Source: Neurospora tetraspora (lineage: Eukaryota; Ascomycota; Sordariomycetes; Sordariales; Sordariaceae). From it: 64,000 bases of DNA. Shown here one piece after another: positions 12,608-25,512 of this stretch; the first letter of the stretch is position 1; each line of letters opens with the position of its first letter. The translations under genes and the position numbers were made by a program. Location of the stretch: contig NW_026944388.1 of NCBI RefSeq assembly GCF_033439725.1, forward strand, positions 2,790,001 through 2,854,000, given 5' to 3'. Under the pieces are notes generated by a model. The model made no database searches. It was not told the DNA's origin and saw only the letters and a list, made by a program, of their open reading frames with translations.

Positions 12608-15600
12608 GACGGATCCCCACGATGTGATGACCAGCATGTTCCGAAACACGAAAGTGCCTGTATCAGAATATCTATGGCGCACCCATCGAAGGAGTATGGC
12701 CTTTTCGGGTCGCAGCTAGCCAACGGTACGATTTGTCATTCGTCAGAATACCTACTGACGATTTCGACAATGTCCAGGAGAAACACCATCGCAAGTACCG
12801 TATTTCCACTCGGATCACGCGCAGTTATGTCGCGGGCTTCCCGTCTACGACTTAAGGTTGAGGCACCCTACAAGCCAAGCTTTGGTTGCTAGGACGTTTC
12901 AGAGATAAAGTTTCTTTGATCGTGACACAACCATAGACACAGTAAACAGTGGCATCCGGGGACTCGCTTGTTGTTTTCCCAGTGGGATACGGCCAGTCGC
13001 AGGGTGACTAGGTCTTAAATCCAAGAATAGCATCACAGACTTTGATGGCCGACAAAAGTGGTCGCAGGCCCCAGTCTTCCTGGAGAGAACCAAGGCCCAG
13101 CACGAAGAGGAAAAAACCGCTGGTGGTTTTGCGCCGCACGTCAATCTGTTGGCTGTGAGTCTCTGTTGACGGTTGTGATTCGGCCATGCCAGCGGCAAAA
13201 AAGCGGGATTAGTTCAGCCAGCTGCAGGTACCGGGCGGATCTACAGTTATGCAGAACGAGATCTGTAATCTGTGTGGCCGTTTTGTTTGGCCTCTAGACT
13301 GGTGGATTCAGTGGCACAATGGCATACCCCGCGCGAAGAGGAGAAAAGCAAGCTACCGAGGTGTCAAACATTATCATAAATCTACTCAGTGGTGTGGCCG
13401 ATTCCAAGGTCAACAAAACATCGCGAGGTGGACTTGGAGGTGTGGGTGTTGGATTTGGGGACGGGCGGCCCGCGAGGTGCCTTTGGCGCTATGACGCCCC
13501 TCCAAGTTTACAGCGGGTTAACTGACAACAGGGGGCAGTAAAATGTCATTGGCCTTATCCGTCACTCAATCACCTACAGACATGGAAGGAGCAAGTGGTA
13601 GGTACCTACCTCTGTTGCAACACCGGCAAAGCTTTCCAGGTGCAGCTGAGGGCATTGAAGAGTTTTCGTTTGCAAGTAGGAAGCTCCTTCCCTACCACAG
13701 CAGAAAGAATGAGGAGACACCGAAGGAAACGGAATGTGAGTCCGAAATGCGTTTGATATTCAGACTTTGTTTTGGACACATCATGACAACAGTCTGGAGT
13801 CTCTCCCTAGATGCGAAGTGGACTGCTTTCTGATCTTTTACCTTAACGAGTCAAGTGTCATCCCTCGACCAGTCAATGCCATCATCACCTGGATATCGCT
13901 TCGGCACTTTTTTTTCTGATCATCTCACTCAGTCCGATTCTCACTTCTCACTTGGCGCTCATTCGTCTGGCCTTCGTCCTAGGGAGATCATGATCAAGAA
14001 CATGATTGATCTGGACGGCGTTCCATCGAAGCGAACGGTGCGTGATGGCAGGTGCCAAGGCAGATCCTGAAACAGAAACAATGACGCCGGTGAGGTCGAC
14101 GAAGCGGGAGCTCAGCTCTTGAAACAGAGGCTCTTCGGTCGCAAGAAGCGCACCTCTGCAACGTCAGCCAGGACCACCGTCCAGGGCAACCTCCAGTCGT
14201 TCCCCACGAAGTCTCCCCGTCCACCACGGCGGCCAATCGGGTCTGTTTTGGTCCTGGCGAACCCTGTCTGCGTGCCTGCGGTGCCTGTGGTGCCTGCGTT
14301 CATATCGCATGAACCGAGAAGCATGTTCTAGCATGCCATCGCGTGTCCAGAAGAGAAAGTCCCCAGATACGAAAAGGGGCCACAATGCGACATGACCCCG
14401 CAAACATGCACGTTAACATTACAGAATCATTAGTGAACGCAGGAACCGGCATTTCCGCTGGTTTTACCGATTTTACACCGACTGTCTTGCAGGACTTGGG
14501 GCTAGTTCAACACCAGAAAAGATTACCACTCTTTGCGCTCAGACTCAGCAGCATTCTTGTGCGCCCAGCTCGAGGACGAGTGAATTGCCAAATCCAGCTT
14601 GGATGCAACCTGGGGGTCGAAGGTGTGAAACAAGCGCCTTTTCAGCTTTCAGGGGCCAGGAACAGAGAGAGATGAAACGAAAAAGGGCCGTCACAGCTTC
14701 TTCCAGTTCCAGAATCATGGTCGTATTACGTAAGGCGTCCTTCAGAACAGAAAATGGTCAAGCGGACCACCACCGGCGAGCCATGGAAGCCGGGGAAGGA
14801 AAAGGCAGGCGAGAAAAGGGGGTCGCATCGGCTACGGCGTCCCTTGCAAGCTTGCTCACGACATCGGCATGTGGGTAAAAGCCCGAAATTATACGGCTGC
14901 TTTCCGAGAAACAACTACCTCGCAAGGATGAAAACCAGGATCAGAGAGACCTAGACCGTTTTCGGATCATGTCAATGTCGTACGGCTTTCCACGCCAGTG
15001 TGTTTGTGGTCTACTGAACATAGTCTGGGATGAATCGGGCAAACTGGTCAGTGGTACTTTCCGAGGATACGACGACACTACATTACCAACCCTCGAGGCT
15101 GGACCTCATTCGGAATTCCACAACACCTCTGGCCATCAACTATGCCGGCTTTGGGAATATTCCGGGACGTCGATATACTAGGCAACGGCTCGGCTGACCA
15201 AAAAGGTCATGAGACGTGCCATCGACAAGATTAAATGTCCGTGCGGAAGAGCAAGGCTCAAGCTTATCATCGGCTACGGGGTAAAACGTCCCGTACCCAG
15301 GGCCATCCGCCAGCACGGTACTGGGAATGTTTGTGCACCAGACACATCATCAATCGAACAGAGTGTCAAGCGTGCACACCTCGATTTGACCAAGAGAAGC
15401 CACTAATAAGTGATGGGTTTAGGTTGATCCAATTGCCCCTTTCATCTGGGGTTTGGTGATGCATTGAGCTGCACAAGAGGCCGCCTCCAAATAAGCTGGA
15501 CGACACCATCTCAGCAGGATTCTACGAGCCGCATGATATCCGGATACAACCACTTGAACAACGATGTATGGGAGAGGCCGTGCGTTAAGCGGTCAAGGTC

Positions 15601-17947
15601 GCCTCTTATCTTGGCTCATCAAGCCTACTTATCAACAATGAGGACAATCATGGATGGACCCTGGGACCGGGGACAGCATGTTGGTTGACCACAGCAACGG
15701 ATCTGAAACATAGCACACCGGCACTAAACCCAAGGTTACTTCGACGTGTTTACGACTGTGATTGAGAGACTACGAGGATCTGGACGAGTGCTCCGACTCA
15801 TGGTATGCAACGTCCTTACGGGTGTGGCAAGATGTCAAGCATTGAAAAACGAAAGCACAGTTACCCACACTGCTGACTGGATATCCAGGTGGATTGTTGT
15901 TCATTGGACTTCCATCATTGGAGGATCGGTGTTCGATTCATGCCTTCAAGGTCATCTGCCAACTAGTCAAGTGACTTCGGGGTGCGTATGTACGGAGAGG
16001 CAGGCGTCGAGTGTCTTGCCTGACACTACCAGGAGAGGTTTATGCACCGTTTGTCGCGAGGAAGTGTCTCCTCAATTTTCTTCTCGTCTCTCCAACCCAT
16101 AACCTGATTCTCAACGAAGCCCTACCCTACGCGTTACAATAGACGAATACCAGCCTCATGCTTTAAACATACCTCAAGACGATCATACAAGCCAAGGAAG
16201 GCGGGATCTACCATCTGAAACGGAGGTAATCCCAGCAGCTCGATCGCTCTCCGCCCGGTAGTTGCCGTTGTGGTGATGACAGAGATGAGCTCCCCCTGTT
16301 GGACATGGTTCTCGACCGACTCAAGGGTACGACGTTGTGGTGGCTCAGTGGCAACATGCTAGGTGGACATCCGAGAAACAACCAACCCCATATTGTGCTC
16401 CTTGTTCTCTCTTGCCCGTTATCTTCTCACTCGAATAGGGAACCATGTCGCCTATAGTTGCCGACCTCTCCGGGTTCCATTGTTGTTTTCTGCCCAACCT
16501 AGGAGATGATCGTTTACTGTTGGCGTTTCTTTTGTTAATCGAAGATTCTCATAGCTTCAAAAAAGCTTCATGGAATACCCACGTTGAAGACATATTTTCG
16601 TTACATTTTCATTCCTCCAAGTGGAAGAGCATGGCAAGTTTTCACATAGAGGATAAGAATATTCTGGGCGTGCGTAGTATCTTCGTCTTTGAACAACAGC
16701 CGAAAAAGACATATAGGGCTCGGCCTTGCCAAGGTGGTCTGGGCTGGGCTAGATGAATGTTGATGAAGATATGTAGTCAAGGAGATGATCACTGGCCCGA
16801 AGATATGCCGTTACCAACGGTACCCTTGATCTCACTTTCACAAACACCAAACAATATTGCGTGCAATGATAGACTACACCAGTTCTTTCAGTGCCTTCTT
16901 GTCCCATAGATCGAGTAAGTGTAGTGGCTGTTTCTTGCCTTCAAGGTTGACATGAATCAGTGGTAATCCAGGGTCTGAGTAAGTAAATCCATACTGGTTG
17001 GCTTGTACCTGTCGGTGCTTTGACGACGCAAGGTAGCATCCACAATTGATCACTCGACTACCAAACTTCGGGTAGCCTTTTTCCGGAAGAGTGAAATAAA
17101 GTTATTATGTTCTCTCATGAGAAACCACTTCCCACAACGCAAACAATCGGTAAGGGTTAGGGTTTTGTATGCTTTCGAAACAGATGGCCAAAAAGGGGGA
17201 ATATTCGAAGTGGTTGAGAACACTCAACTGCTGTTCGACCACATTGTTCATTCAGACTGAACAGTTATTTGTGAACGGGCAAACATGCCCGAATCTGCCG
17301 GAGGTAGCCCACACTAGGTGCATTGACCGCTGAAGTTTTCAATTCTGTTAAGGCACACACACATGGACCATGTCACCGGGGAAGCAAACCTCAAACCCGT
17401 GAAATTGCAACAGCGAAGTCGAAGAATGTGATAACAAGATCTTTCTGCCCCGAGATGGCAATTGCAATTTTCTGGATGGCCTGGACTTGCGCAGATTGTG
17501 TGGTAGTTGATTCGATTCGCATTTGGATTCTCATGACGGTCGGTTCCAATGGGCGTACAAGTACAAAGCTCCTTTCCTAAACCAGGACTGGCGTGGCAAT
17601 AGCGGACCGCTATAGGGAGGTTAAGTTTAATCTTGAGTCTTTGATATCAGATATAAGACAAGACTACAGGCCCTCAACCGATCGTGATAAAGTAAAAGTT
17701 GTTTGCTTTTGATTTCCTCTTTCTCGTTCCACTTCCACTTCACAGCTGGTCAGACTAGAAAGACAAGTCCCTACGTAAGTAACCTACACCCTTTGCACAC
17801 ACTCAATGAAAAAGACCTCCACAATGAATTCAGCTTCATGGAAGCTTGCTATCCCCGACTTTACCACGATACCCTCCCATTTTACATACCCTAACCTACC
17901 CTACCCTTTCATGCAATCCTAATCCTAACTAACCCCAATCCTACTTA
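12608..17947. other. Gene-poor region right of the transposon
   Basis: About 5.3 kb with no supportable gene. Open frames are short, overlap on both strands and show no family features. Composition is normal. The end near 17948 should hold the 3' UTR of the minus-strand Zn2Cys6 gene. A telomere-like motif lies at 17151-17166 and C-rich AACCCTA-like runs at about 17885-17940. Confidence 0.55.
17151..17166 (+). promoter_or_regulatory. Telobox-like motif
   Basis: Two TTAGGG-type units in tandem (TAAGGGTTAGGGTTTT). It is far too short to be a telomere. Such motifs bind TTAGGG-recognising Myb proteins in fungi, but no gene start lies close by, so a role here is unproven. Confidence 0.35.
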
Positions 17948-20937
17948 CTACATAGGACCAACACCCAAATAATTAGACGTAAAGCTCCAGTCAAAGTCGT
18001 CCATAAACGCGTTCCATTCGAGCCGTTGAAAGGGGTCTCCTAATCCTCCGCCGAGAGAAGAAGAGTCGGGATTGTTTCCTAGTCTTCCGTCTGCTAATTA
18101 AAAAGAGTTAGCATAACCAAAGCCCGTCCGCAAGTTGAAGAAGGGTGGTAAGGGACAAAAAAAAGACAAAATACTTACGAATACCTTCACCACTTCCATC
18201 CTGCCCATTCATACTCTGTTGTGGGTATTGTCCTTGCCCTCCTTGCCCTCCTCCTCCTTGACTTTGCCCATACGCACCGCCATAGACTCCAGCACCATGT
18301 TGCCCATGTTGACCTTGACCTTGACCCTGACTTTGCTGCTGCTGACCAGCACCACCCAGTTGTCCTCCTCCCTGCTGACCACCCAATTGTCCCTCTCCTC
18401 CTCCCTGCCCTCCTCCCTGATGTCCAGGAGGATTCATCCCCATCCCCATCCCCATCCCACCAACACTAGCCTTGGCCTTCTCAATATGCTGCTTCCACCT
18501 CCGCAAACAACCAAACGTCAAACTAGATCCCAGCCGATGTCTAAACACCGTCGTCGCTCCTCGCATTCCAACTTGCTGCTGATCATGGGAGTGTTGGGGA
18601 CTGTTATAGTCAGGATCTGTTGGATCTAATAGGGTTTCGTACCGCGGCAGCGCATGCCGCATGTCCCAGTACTTCTCTACCATGTTTGAGGCGCGCATGA
18701 CCAGGTCGTCGCGCTGCACGGAGCAGCATCGGATTATCCGGAGAGCTTCGCGGACGAAGGGGTCGGCTGTGTCTGAACTGTTGGTGGTGGTGGTGGATGT
18801 TTTGTTGTTGTTGGTGTTGGTGCTGCTGCTGTTATTAGTGGTATTGGTGTTGTTGCTACTGTTGTTGTTGTTGTTACTGGCGCCCATATACGGCGCATTA
18901 AGTGCATTACTGTGGTTTTTGGTATACGGGGGCTGGGCAAGGTTCAGCGTCATGAACACGCAGATGGCGCTGAGCAAGGTGCGAAAGACAAAGTTGGGCG
19001 AGTAGTGCAGGAAGGCGGACTGGCTCTGCAGGGAGCGGGCTTGGTTGATGAGAGCCTCGGCCGTGATGTAGGCCTTGATGGCGTTGCGCTTGAGCATCTC
19101 TTCGCTGTAGCCGGGGAGGGGCATGAAGTAGTAGGTTTGAATCTCGAGGAGGGTGGAGAGGAGGATGAAGTTGTCGAGGTCTGCCTTTAATGTTAGTGGG
19201 GGGATGATACCGTAGAATAAGTTGAGTAGGATGGTTGCTCACCTGAGTTATCTGGGTACAGTAAACATTGGATTTTACTGTACTCCTCTTCCATTTGCGC
19301 GACTAAGCGGTGTGAAACACCTTGGGACTGTTCGAGAGAGGCTGACATGGTGCTGATGAGTTTATTGGCGAACCTGGCGGTTTCCAGATGCAAGATGAAG
19401 TAGCGAGGCATCGATATCGAGCTACTTCCGTCTAGAAGTGAGTCTATAGTCTGATTGAATAGCAGACTCGGAGACGGACATCCCATATAAGCAGCAGCTC
19501 TGTATGTGAAAGGTTAGCATGAGTTGATAGGCTGAGCATCGTTAGTTTTGACTTACCGGTGAGATATAATGGCACACCCAGCCCATGTATATATCGCCTC
19601 CTCATCGGTTGTATCGACTTTATCCAGCAGCCCGGTAAACTCTGTATGAGCACCACGGCCGGTGTGAAGCCCTGTCAAGAGAGCCGAGTTCATGGCTATG
19701 CCAGTAAAGATCATTGACGGGTCAGTCAAAAACCTGATATCAGGATTTGGCCATGTCGCAACGAGCAGCAAGGCGTTTATGATGGGCAGCTTCAGCGGCG
19801 GCCGTGATATCGCGTTCCATATTTCCGGTAACAGCGAGTCCATCAAAAACTGATATACCAAGTCATCCTTGGCAAACCGACGGCATGCCGTCATTATGAT
19901 GGCCCAGAAGAGGACGTGACCCCTCTCATAGCAGATGTCTGGATCCCGCTGGAGAACGACGGGGAAGTAAGGGTGAAAGTGCTCGAAGTATCTGTCGAAA
20001 TAGTAGTTTATGTCGTCTCCGGAGAACACACGTGAACCGAGGGCTCGAGGTTGAGCTGGACGCCTGAACCCAGCCAGACTGAAGCTGACAGAGGCAGCAT
20101 CGTTTGCTCTGGGGGTAGGAGTAGAGGCTTCGCTGGATATGGAGAAGGGCCTTGGCCGAGTGAAGATGGGCGGCGGTAGTGTTGGAACACCAAGACCAGA
20201 AAGAAAAGGGCCGGGTAGGGTTCCAGGTAGGGTGAGTTGTGGGAGTGAAGGAACTGGCGGACTCGCGCTCGAGAACTGAACCGGACGTATAGGAGGCAGT
20301 TCGGTAGTTAGGCCGCCGAGTGAGGGTCTTGGAGCAACAGTGTTCTTAAGTGACTGGAGTTCGGCCGCCAACTCTTCCAGCTTGCTATCGAGAGTTAGCT
20401 GACAGTAGGGGTACCCTAACCCTGGACTTTTATGTCACCAACCTCTTTTTTGACGCTCTCTTATAGTTCTTGTCCACGATGCACTCAAGGTCTAGCTTGG
20501 TGCACCGCAGACACGGTTGTCCCGGAGTAAGACTTGCATTACATCTCACCTGTGGAGTGTGTGTGTAACGTTAGCCAGGCCAATCAATGGTGGGAGCAAG
20601 ATGAGAGAAAAGCATGGTATAAAAACAGAGCGGGAGGTCTTGAGTAGATCACACATCAGGTCCATGCCGCTGCTGCCATGTTGAATGGGAAAGGGTTGTT
20701 CATAGAGAATCCTCATACCTTGGAGTCTCGGCACCGAATGCAGGCTGTGTTTCGCCGTATCCTGGGTGGCGTTGAGCCTGTTGAAGGTGGTGGTGGCCCG
20801 GGGGGTAGTGACGAGCGGTCTCTCGGAACCGGTTTCGGCGATACATCCCGTCCAACGGTCCCGGCTCCGGCGACGGTCACGGTATCGGCAGAAGTGACAG
20901 GTGGAGTTGCAGAGTCGGGGTTCCTCGGTAGGGCCAT
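17948..20937 (-). CDS. Zn2Cys6 binuclear cluster transcription factor (Leu3/War1-like)
   Basis: A nuclear fungal-type activator or repressor; its target genes are unknown. Six exons read by eye: 20937-20719, 20549-20443, 20384-19557, 19499-19243, 19180-18179 and 18093 (or 18090)-17948, giving 852 (or 851) residues. The zinc cluster near residues 65-98 has spacing C-x2-C-x6-C-x9-C-x2-C-x6-C (TACIRCRDSKVRC ... CLRCTKLDLEC), split by intron 1. A basic linker (YKRASKKSKLEELAAELQ) then leads into a short coiled coil. This spacing and linker resemble the Leu3/War1 class rather than Gal4. A fungal-specific middle region follows (FDRYFEHFHPYFPVV). Exon 5 carries a long Asn/Ser/Thr tract and then a Gly/Gln-rich tract, both from trinucleotide repeats. 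The C terminus is acidic and aromatic (LEWNAFMDDFDWSF), typical of an activation domain. Divergent from tti1. Confidence 0.85.
18775..18895 (-). repeat. Trinucleotide repeat tract in the Zn2Cys6 gene
   Basis: Imperfect GTT/GGT-type triplets on the plus strand encode an Asn/Ser/Thr-rich tract on the minus strand. The triplet period keeps the frame, so length changes would be tolerated. Such tracts are often variable between strains. Confidence 0.8.
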
Positions 20938-21491
20938 GGATCGAGGTGGGAACGAGGTACTCTCGAATTGTCAAGAGACATTTAGATGATTCAATGATTC
21001 TTCAATGCAAAGGGAGGTTACAACACGAAACCAAAGAGACGCGCAAAACTGGAGCTGCTATAGCGGATTCGGCCACCGCCAAGTATACAAAGGCGACAAG
21101 GTCTGATACAGTCAGCTCCAGCGGCAGCTCCCGTCGACTGCGATCCCTACTGCCATTGCGATAGCCCGAATTCGGTTGTTGCCCTGTAATCGCGGTTGCC
21201 CGGGAGTCGTGGAAGGTGCTGTGTCACGTGGAAGAGCCTGGAGTACCCGCTGAAAAAAAGGTCAAAACCACTGGACGTTAGGGCGCTTTGTCCCTCTGTC
21301 AGTGGGTAAACATCAACAACCTGAACCCACCTCACTGAACTTTCCATCGCAAACTGTCCCGTCGCCAAACGAATATGCAACCTCCAATTCCTCAAAATTC
21401 TGGCCATTTCCATCCTACAGGTCGCACCTTGGCGTCCACAAGAAGAACCAAACTGATGGACGGCATCTGATAATGCGCAAAATCAATCAAC
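20938..21491. promoter_or_regulatory. Divergent intergenic region between Zn2Cys6 gene and tti1
   Basis: 554 bp separate the two divergent start codons, so both promoters and leaders must lie here. No TATA box or known operator stands out. Confidence 0.6.
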
Positions 21492-24400
21492 ATGGCCACC
21501 ACCATCGCAACCCCTGGTCCGCGTAATGACTTCTTCAAGCAGGTTCGTGCAAATCGAACCATTATTCGGCGTCTCTGATGATGCTGACCCCTCTCAGCTC
21601 AGGACGGTCTGTGTCCCCTTGAGTCGCCTCGCGCTCCAGTCAACAGACAAGGCGGCTGCTTCCAAAGAAATCTTCACTCTGGTCGAGTCGCTTAGTGGCT
21701 TATGGGCAGCTCAAGTGAGCAGTGATGCCACCGTTCTGGATGAGAAGCTGGCCGAATATACCTTCTTCCCTGTCAGCCATCTGCTCCGCTTCCATGATCA
21801 GTTCCCGATACGCGTAATCGAAGCCATCATCAAGCTGCTAAGGTTCCTCATCCAATACGGCTGGAAGCAGAAGATCTCGGAGGACCTGGCCATACAGCTG
21901 CTCTTCTTCTTCTCCTTCACCATTGGCGGTAGTCCGGGGCAGGCCAAGAAGCGTGATGTGCCCGAGGAAACCGTCGTGGAAGGATTCAAAGCTCTCGAGG
22001 TTCTCATTACCGCGATAGGGCCCTCCAACTTACTGGCAAGTAAGGCACCCGATGAGCAAAATGAGACAGTGTCCGCATTGGGTCCTGCTATTACGGTCAT
22101 GCTGGATGGCATCACCGATGGTGTTGCCCCTGCCGTCCAGCTGGAAGCACTGCAATGCTTGCAAGCTGTTTACACTACAACACGCAATCAGCATGTCCTT
22201 GCCAGGTTTCTTCCGGGTACGGTGTCCTCGCTCACCAAAGTCCTGGCACCGCCGCTTCAACAAAAGACACAGAGGAGGGTTCTTGTGCGATGCTTACAGG
22301 TCCTCAATATCGTTCTTGTGAACGTGCTGAGTGACATCAAGGTTCGCGGAATCTTGAAGCAGATTGAAACGGAAGACAAAGCGAAACAGACCGCTCAGCC
22401 CAGCGGTGGCACGGAAAAGCCTCAAACTGAACTGACACCCGCTTGGCTCAGGGCTACGACAGCTCAGATCAAAATCGCCTTGGCCGCAGCGCTCAAAGTA
22501 CGAACTCATGAGGCTCAGGACGTCCAGTCAGCTGTCAGCAAGTTCTGTATCAGCTTGTTGGACGAATGTCACTTATCACTAGCCAACTGCCAGGCGATCC
22601 TAGTAGAGAGCGCAATGATGGTCGAGAACGAAGAGACCGAACGGTCAATGCTCGAGACTAGCTTGCAGGATCTTGCGGCTATACACCCCGAGTTGGGCGA
22701 TTGTATTCAGGCTACGCTATACAACTGGGTTACTAGCCTCCCCAGGTTGATTCAGTCTAATGATGAGCGCATCAAGCAACTTGCAGTTAGAAATATCCTC
22801 AGAGGCTCCAGGATGGCTTCAGGCATGGGAATGGACTCGTCGACACTGAATGATTCGTTAGGCGATTCCCTGCGGGACAGCATAGTTGCCCTGGTCAAGA
22901 GCTCAAAGCCCTCGAAGGTGGTGGGAGATGTTGATGAGAATACTCTGTCTACAGCCACTGACCTTACTGTGTCACGACCTGACATTCAGTCATACCCTCC
23001 AGTTTTGCTGGACTCGGAGGGCATTAAGTCGACAAGAGCAGAAATCACCAAGCTGATAGCCAACATTGGCTCACCAGCTCAGCAGACAAAGCTAGCCGCT
23101 GCCATGCTAGGTTATTTACGAGACTCCGAAGGCGTCGAGCAAATCGCCTCATACTGGCTCGCCTTTGAGCTTCTCAAGACCACGTATAACAGCACATCGG
23201 ATATGGAAGACCTGTTGGACATGTCTTCTCTCGATGAGAACCAATACCAAGAACAGGTGTTCCAGGAGCTCTACGATTTCTCTGCGTCCATCTTGGCTTC
23301 CCATTCAGACGCACAAGACAACGACTGGCGTATCGAGGCGATTGCTCTCGAAGTGACTGCTTTTGCGGCATCCAGGATGAAGGAGGATTTCCGGCCGGAG
23401 CTGATCGACGTGCTCTACCCTGTCACCACATTCCTCGGGTCGTCCACACCCCAACTGCGCAGTCATGCCATCACTACACTGAATGTGATAGCGGCCTCTT
23501 GCGGATACAAGAGCGTCTCGGAGCTAGTTGTCGATAACGCAGATTACATGGTCAACTCTATCTCTCTCCGCCTCAACACCTTTGACATCTCACCAGCCTC
23601 CACCAAGGTATTGGTGATGTTGATACGCCTAACGGGGCCAAGGTTGATTCCCTTCCTGGACGACGTTGTAGCCGCCATTTTCGCCGCCCTTGACAACTAT
23701 CACGGCTACCCCGTATTTGTCGAGAGCCTGTTCTCTGTCCTCTCCGAGGTAGTCACCCAAGGCGTCAAATCGGACATGCTGCTTCTCGAGGGATCCAACC
23801 ATCAAGCCGTCAGCCACCTCAAACGAGGCCCACAACCACTCGGCGTCGACACCATCGTCGACACCCTCAACAAACGTGCCAAGCGAGCCAAGCGAGCCCG
23901 AGAAGAAGAAGAGGCCGAACCGTCCGAACCGCACCCCAAGAAACCCTGGGGCCCGGATAAAACCAAAGAAGCATCCCAAGCCAAGTCGCTTCTCGACCAA
24001 TTGGAAAACCCCGACCCGGACGAAGACGAAAAGGAAGGTGGTCTACCAGATGACCCTTCCTCCGCCCTCGCCGCCCGCGAAGACGACGAAAAGAAGAACC
24101 AACCCTCCAACACGCCCACCTACGCCTTGCTCACCCGCGTCCTCACCCTCTCGCAGCACTACCTCACCTCTCCCACGCCTACCCTGCGGAAGTCTCTGCT
24201 AGACCTCGTGGCGACCGTTTCCCCTGCCCTAGCGCCGGACGAGAACGCCTTCTTGCCGCTGGTCCATACGGTCTGGCCGGTCGTGGTAGCCCGGATCAAA
24301 GACCCGGAACCGTTCGTGGCGATTGCGGCATGCAAGGCACTGGGAAGCATGTGTGAAGCCGCGGGCGATTTCATGGCTAGTAGATTCAAGCAGGAGTGGG

Positions 24401-24915
24401 GAGATGGGATGGCAAAGTGGTTGAGGGGGGTTAAGAGGGAGGCTGTCAAAGGGAGGGGGGAGATGCCGAGGAGGACTGGGACGGGAGCTGGAAGGGCGTT
24501 CATCACTGGTGGTAAGAAGGCCGAGGACATGGAGATTGTGTTGCCTATTCGTGATGTCAACGGTGGAGAGCTGAGCTCGAAGCAGTTGGTTTCGACAACG
24601 AGCTCTACCAGTGGGGCACTGGGCAGGTTCTCGCAGGCTCATCAGTTGTGGGACGCGGCGCTGGGGTTGGTTACGGCCATTCTGAAGTATGTGAGGGTGG
24701 ATGACGAAATGTTCGATGAGATGCTGGAGGTGGTGGTTGATGTGTTACATGAGCCGGAGAGGAGGGAGTTGAAGGAGGCGTTGGAGACGATCAATGCTGA
24801 TGCTGTTTGGTTGGCGTTGTATGAGAGGGGGAGAGTGAAGGGGGTCAAGAGTACGCCACGGGCTGTGAAGGGGTTTGGGTTTGAGTTTGTCAGAGTATCG
24901 GGTGTGGTGGCTTAA
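21492..24915 (+). CDS. tti1: Tti1, HEAT-repeat subunit of the TTT (Tel2-Tti1-Tti2) complex
   Basis: Tti1 works with Tel2 and Tti2 as a co-chaperone that stabilises the PI3K-like kinases TOR, ATM/Tel1, ATR/Mec1 and Tra1 (family knowledge). Two exons: 21492-21542 and 21598-24915, 1122 residues. I place the start at 21492 (MATTIATPGPRNDFFKQ) joined over a 55-bp intron to LRTVCVPLSRLALQ. This restores the family's conserved N terminus; the ATG at 21526 instead reads through the intron in another way (MTSSSRFVQIEP). The protein is almost wholly helical HEAT-type repeat, matching the usual size of about 1050-1100. A charged, Lys/Glu/Pro-rich loop at about residues 785-860 interrupts the repeats. 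Codon use shifts toward G-rich codons in the last 500 bp without loss of frame. Confidence 0.88.
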
Positions 24916-25512
24916 GAGAGACTGAACCCCTATGATGATACAGGTAGTGTAGATATGTGCCTACATGATTCCAATGAGTTTGTACAAGATGAATCGCGAT
25001 GTGATCAAGATCGAGCTTGACTTAAGAAAAGTGCAGGGTAAGTGACGATAACCGACGTCGGCCCCCCAACCGAGTCCAATATCTTGAGCAAGTAAGGGGT
25101 TAGGGTTAAGCATGCTACTTCGGCTTACCCCTCCCGATAGAACCCATCCAACCACGCGCATCCTCCTGCAGGCTGCAGTACGCTTCCGTTCATGCCGTTG
25201 GTTAATTTGTCCTATCAAATTCCGTTTCAGCTTTCCATCCCATTGAGATTGTGCGTGCGGGACACCCAGCCAGGCGGGCGGTGTGGAACTTTCGTCTCAA
25301 CAACTTTCGAGCGCAGTCTTCAGGGTCCACGGGGCCCTTGTGCAGTTGTGCTTCAAAAACACCAGTCATCTTACACAAATTCACACGAAGCAACATCTCC
25401 ACATAAACAAAACAAAACCACACCATTATCATATAAATCCATTTCACGGTTGATAGCCCGTTTTGTTTCTCTCTTTTTCAACTCAAATACGGCCATAAGG
25501 GAGCAAGCAACA
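24916..25512. other. Intergenic region tti1 to sterol isomerase gene
   Basis: Holds the 3' UTR of tti1 and the promoter and leader of the downstream gene. A telomere-like motif lies at 25096-25110. No gene is seen. Confidence 0.6.
25096..25110 (+). promoter_or_regulatory. Telobox-like motif
   Basis: Reads GGGGTTAGGGTTAAG, about 400 bp before the sterol isomerase start codon. The same GGGTTAGGGTTAA core occurs, on the other strand, at 43455-43467. In other eukaryotes this box lies in promoters bound by TTAGGG-binding Myb factors; a role here is inference. Confidence 0.4.

Noticed and set aside
17151-17166. Chromosome-end telomere repeat
   Set aside because: Only two units, with ordinary genes on both sides; an interstitial motif at most.
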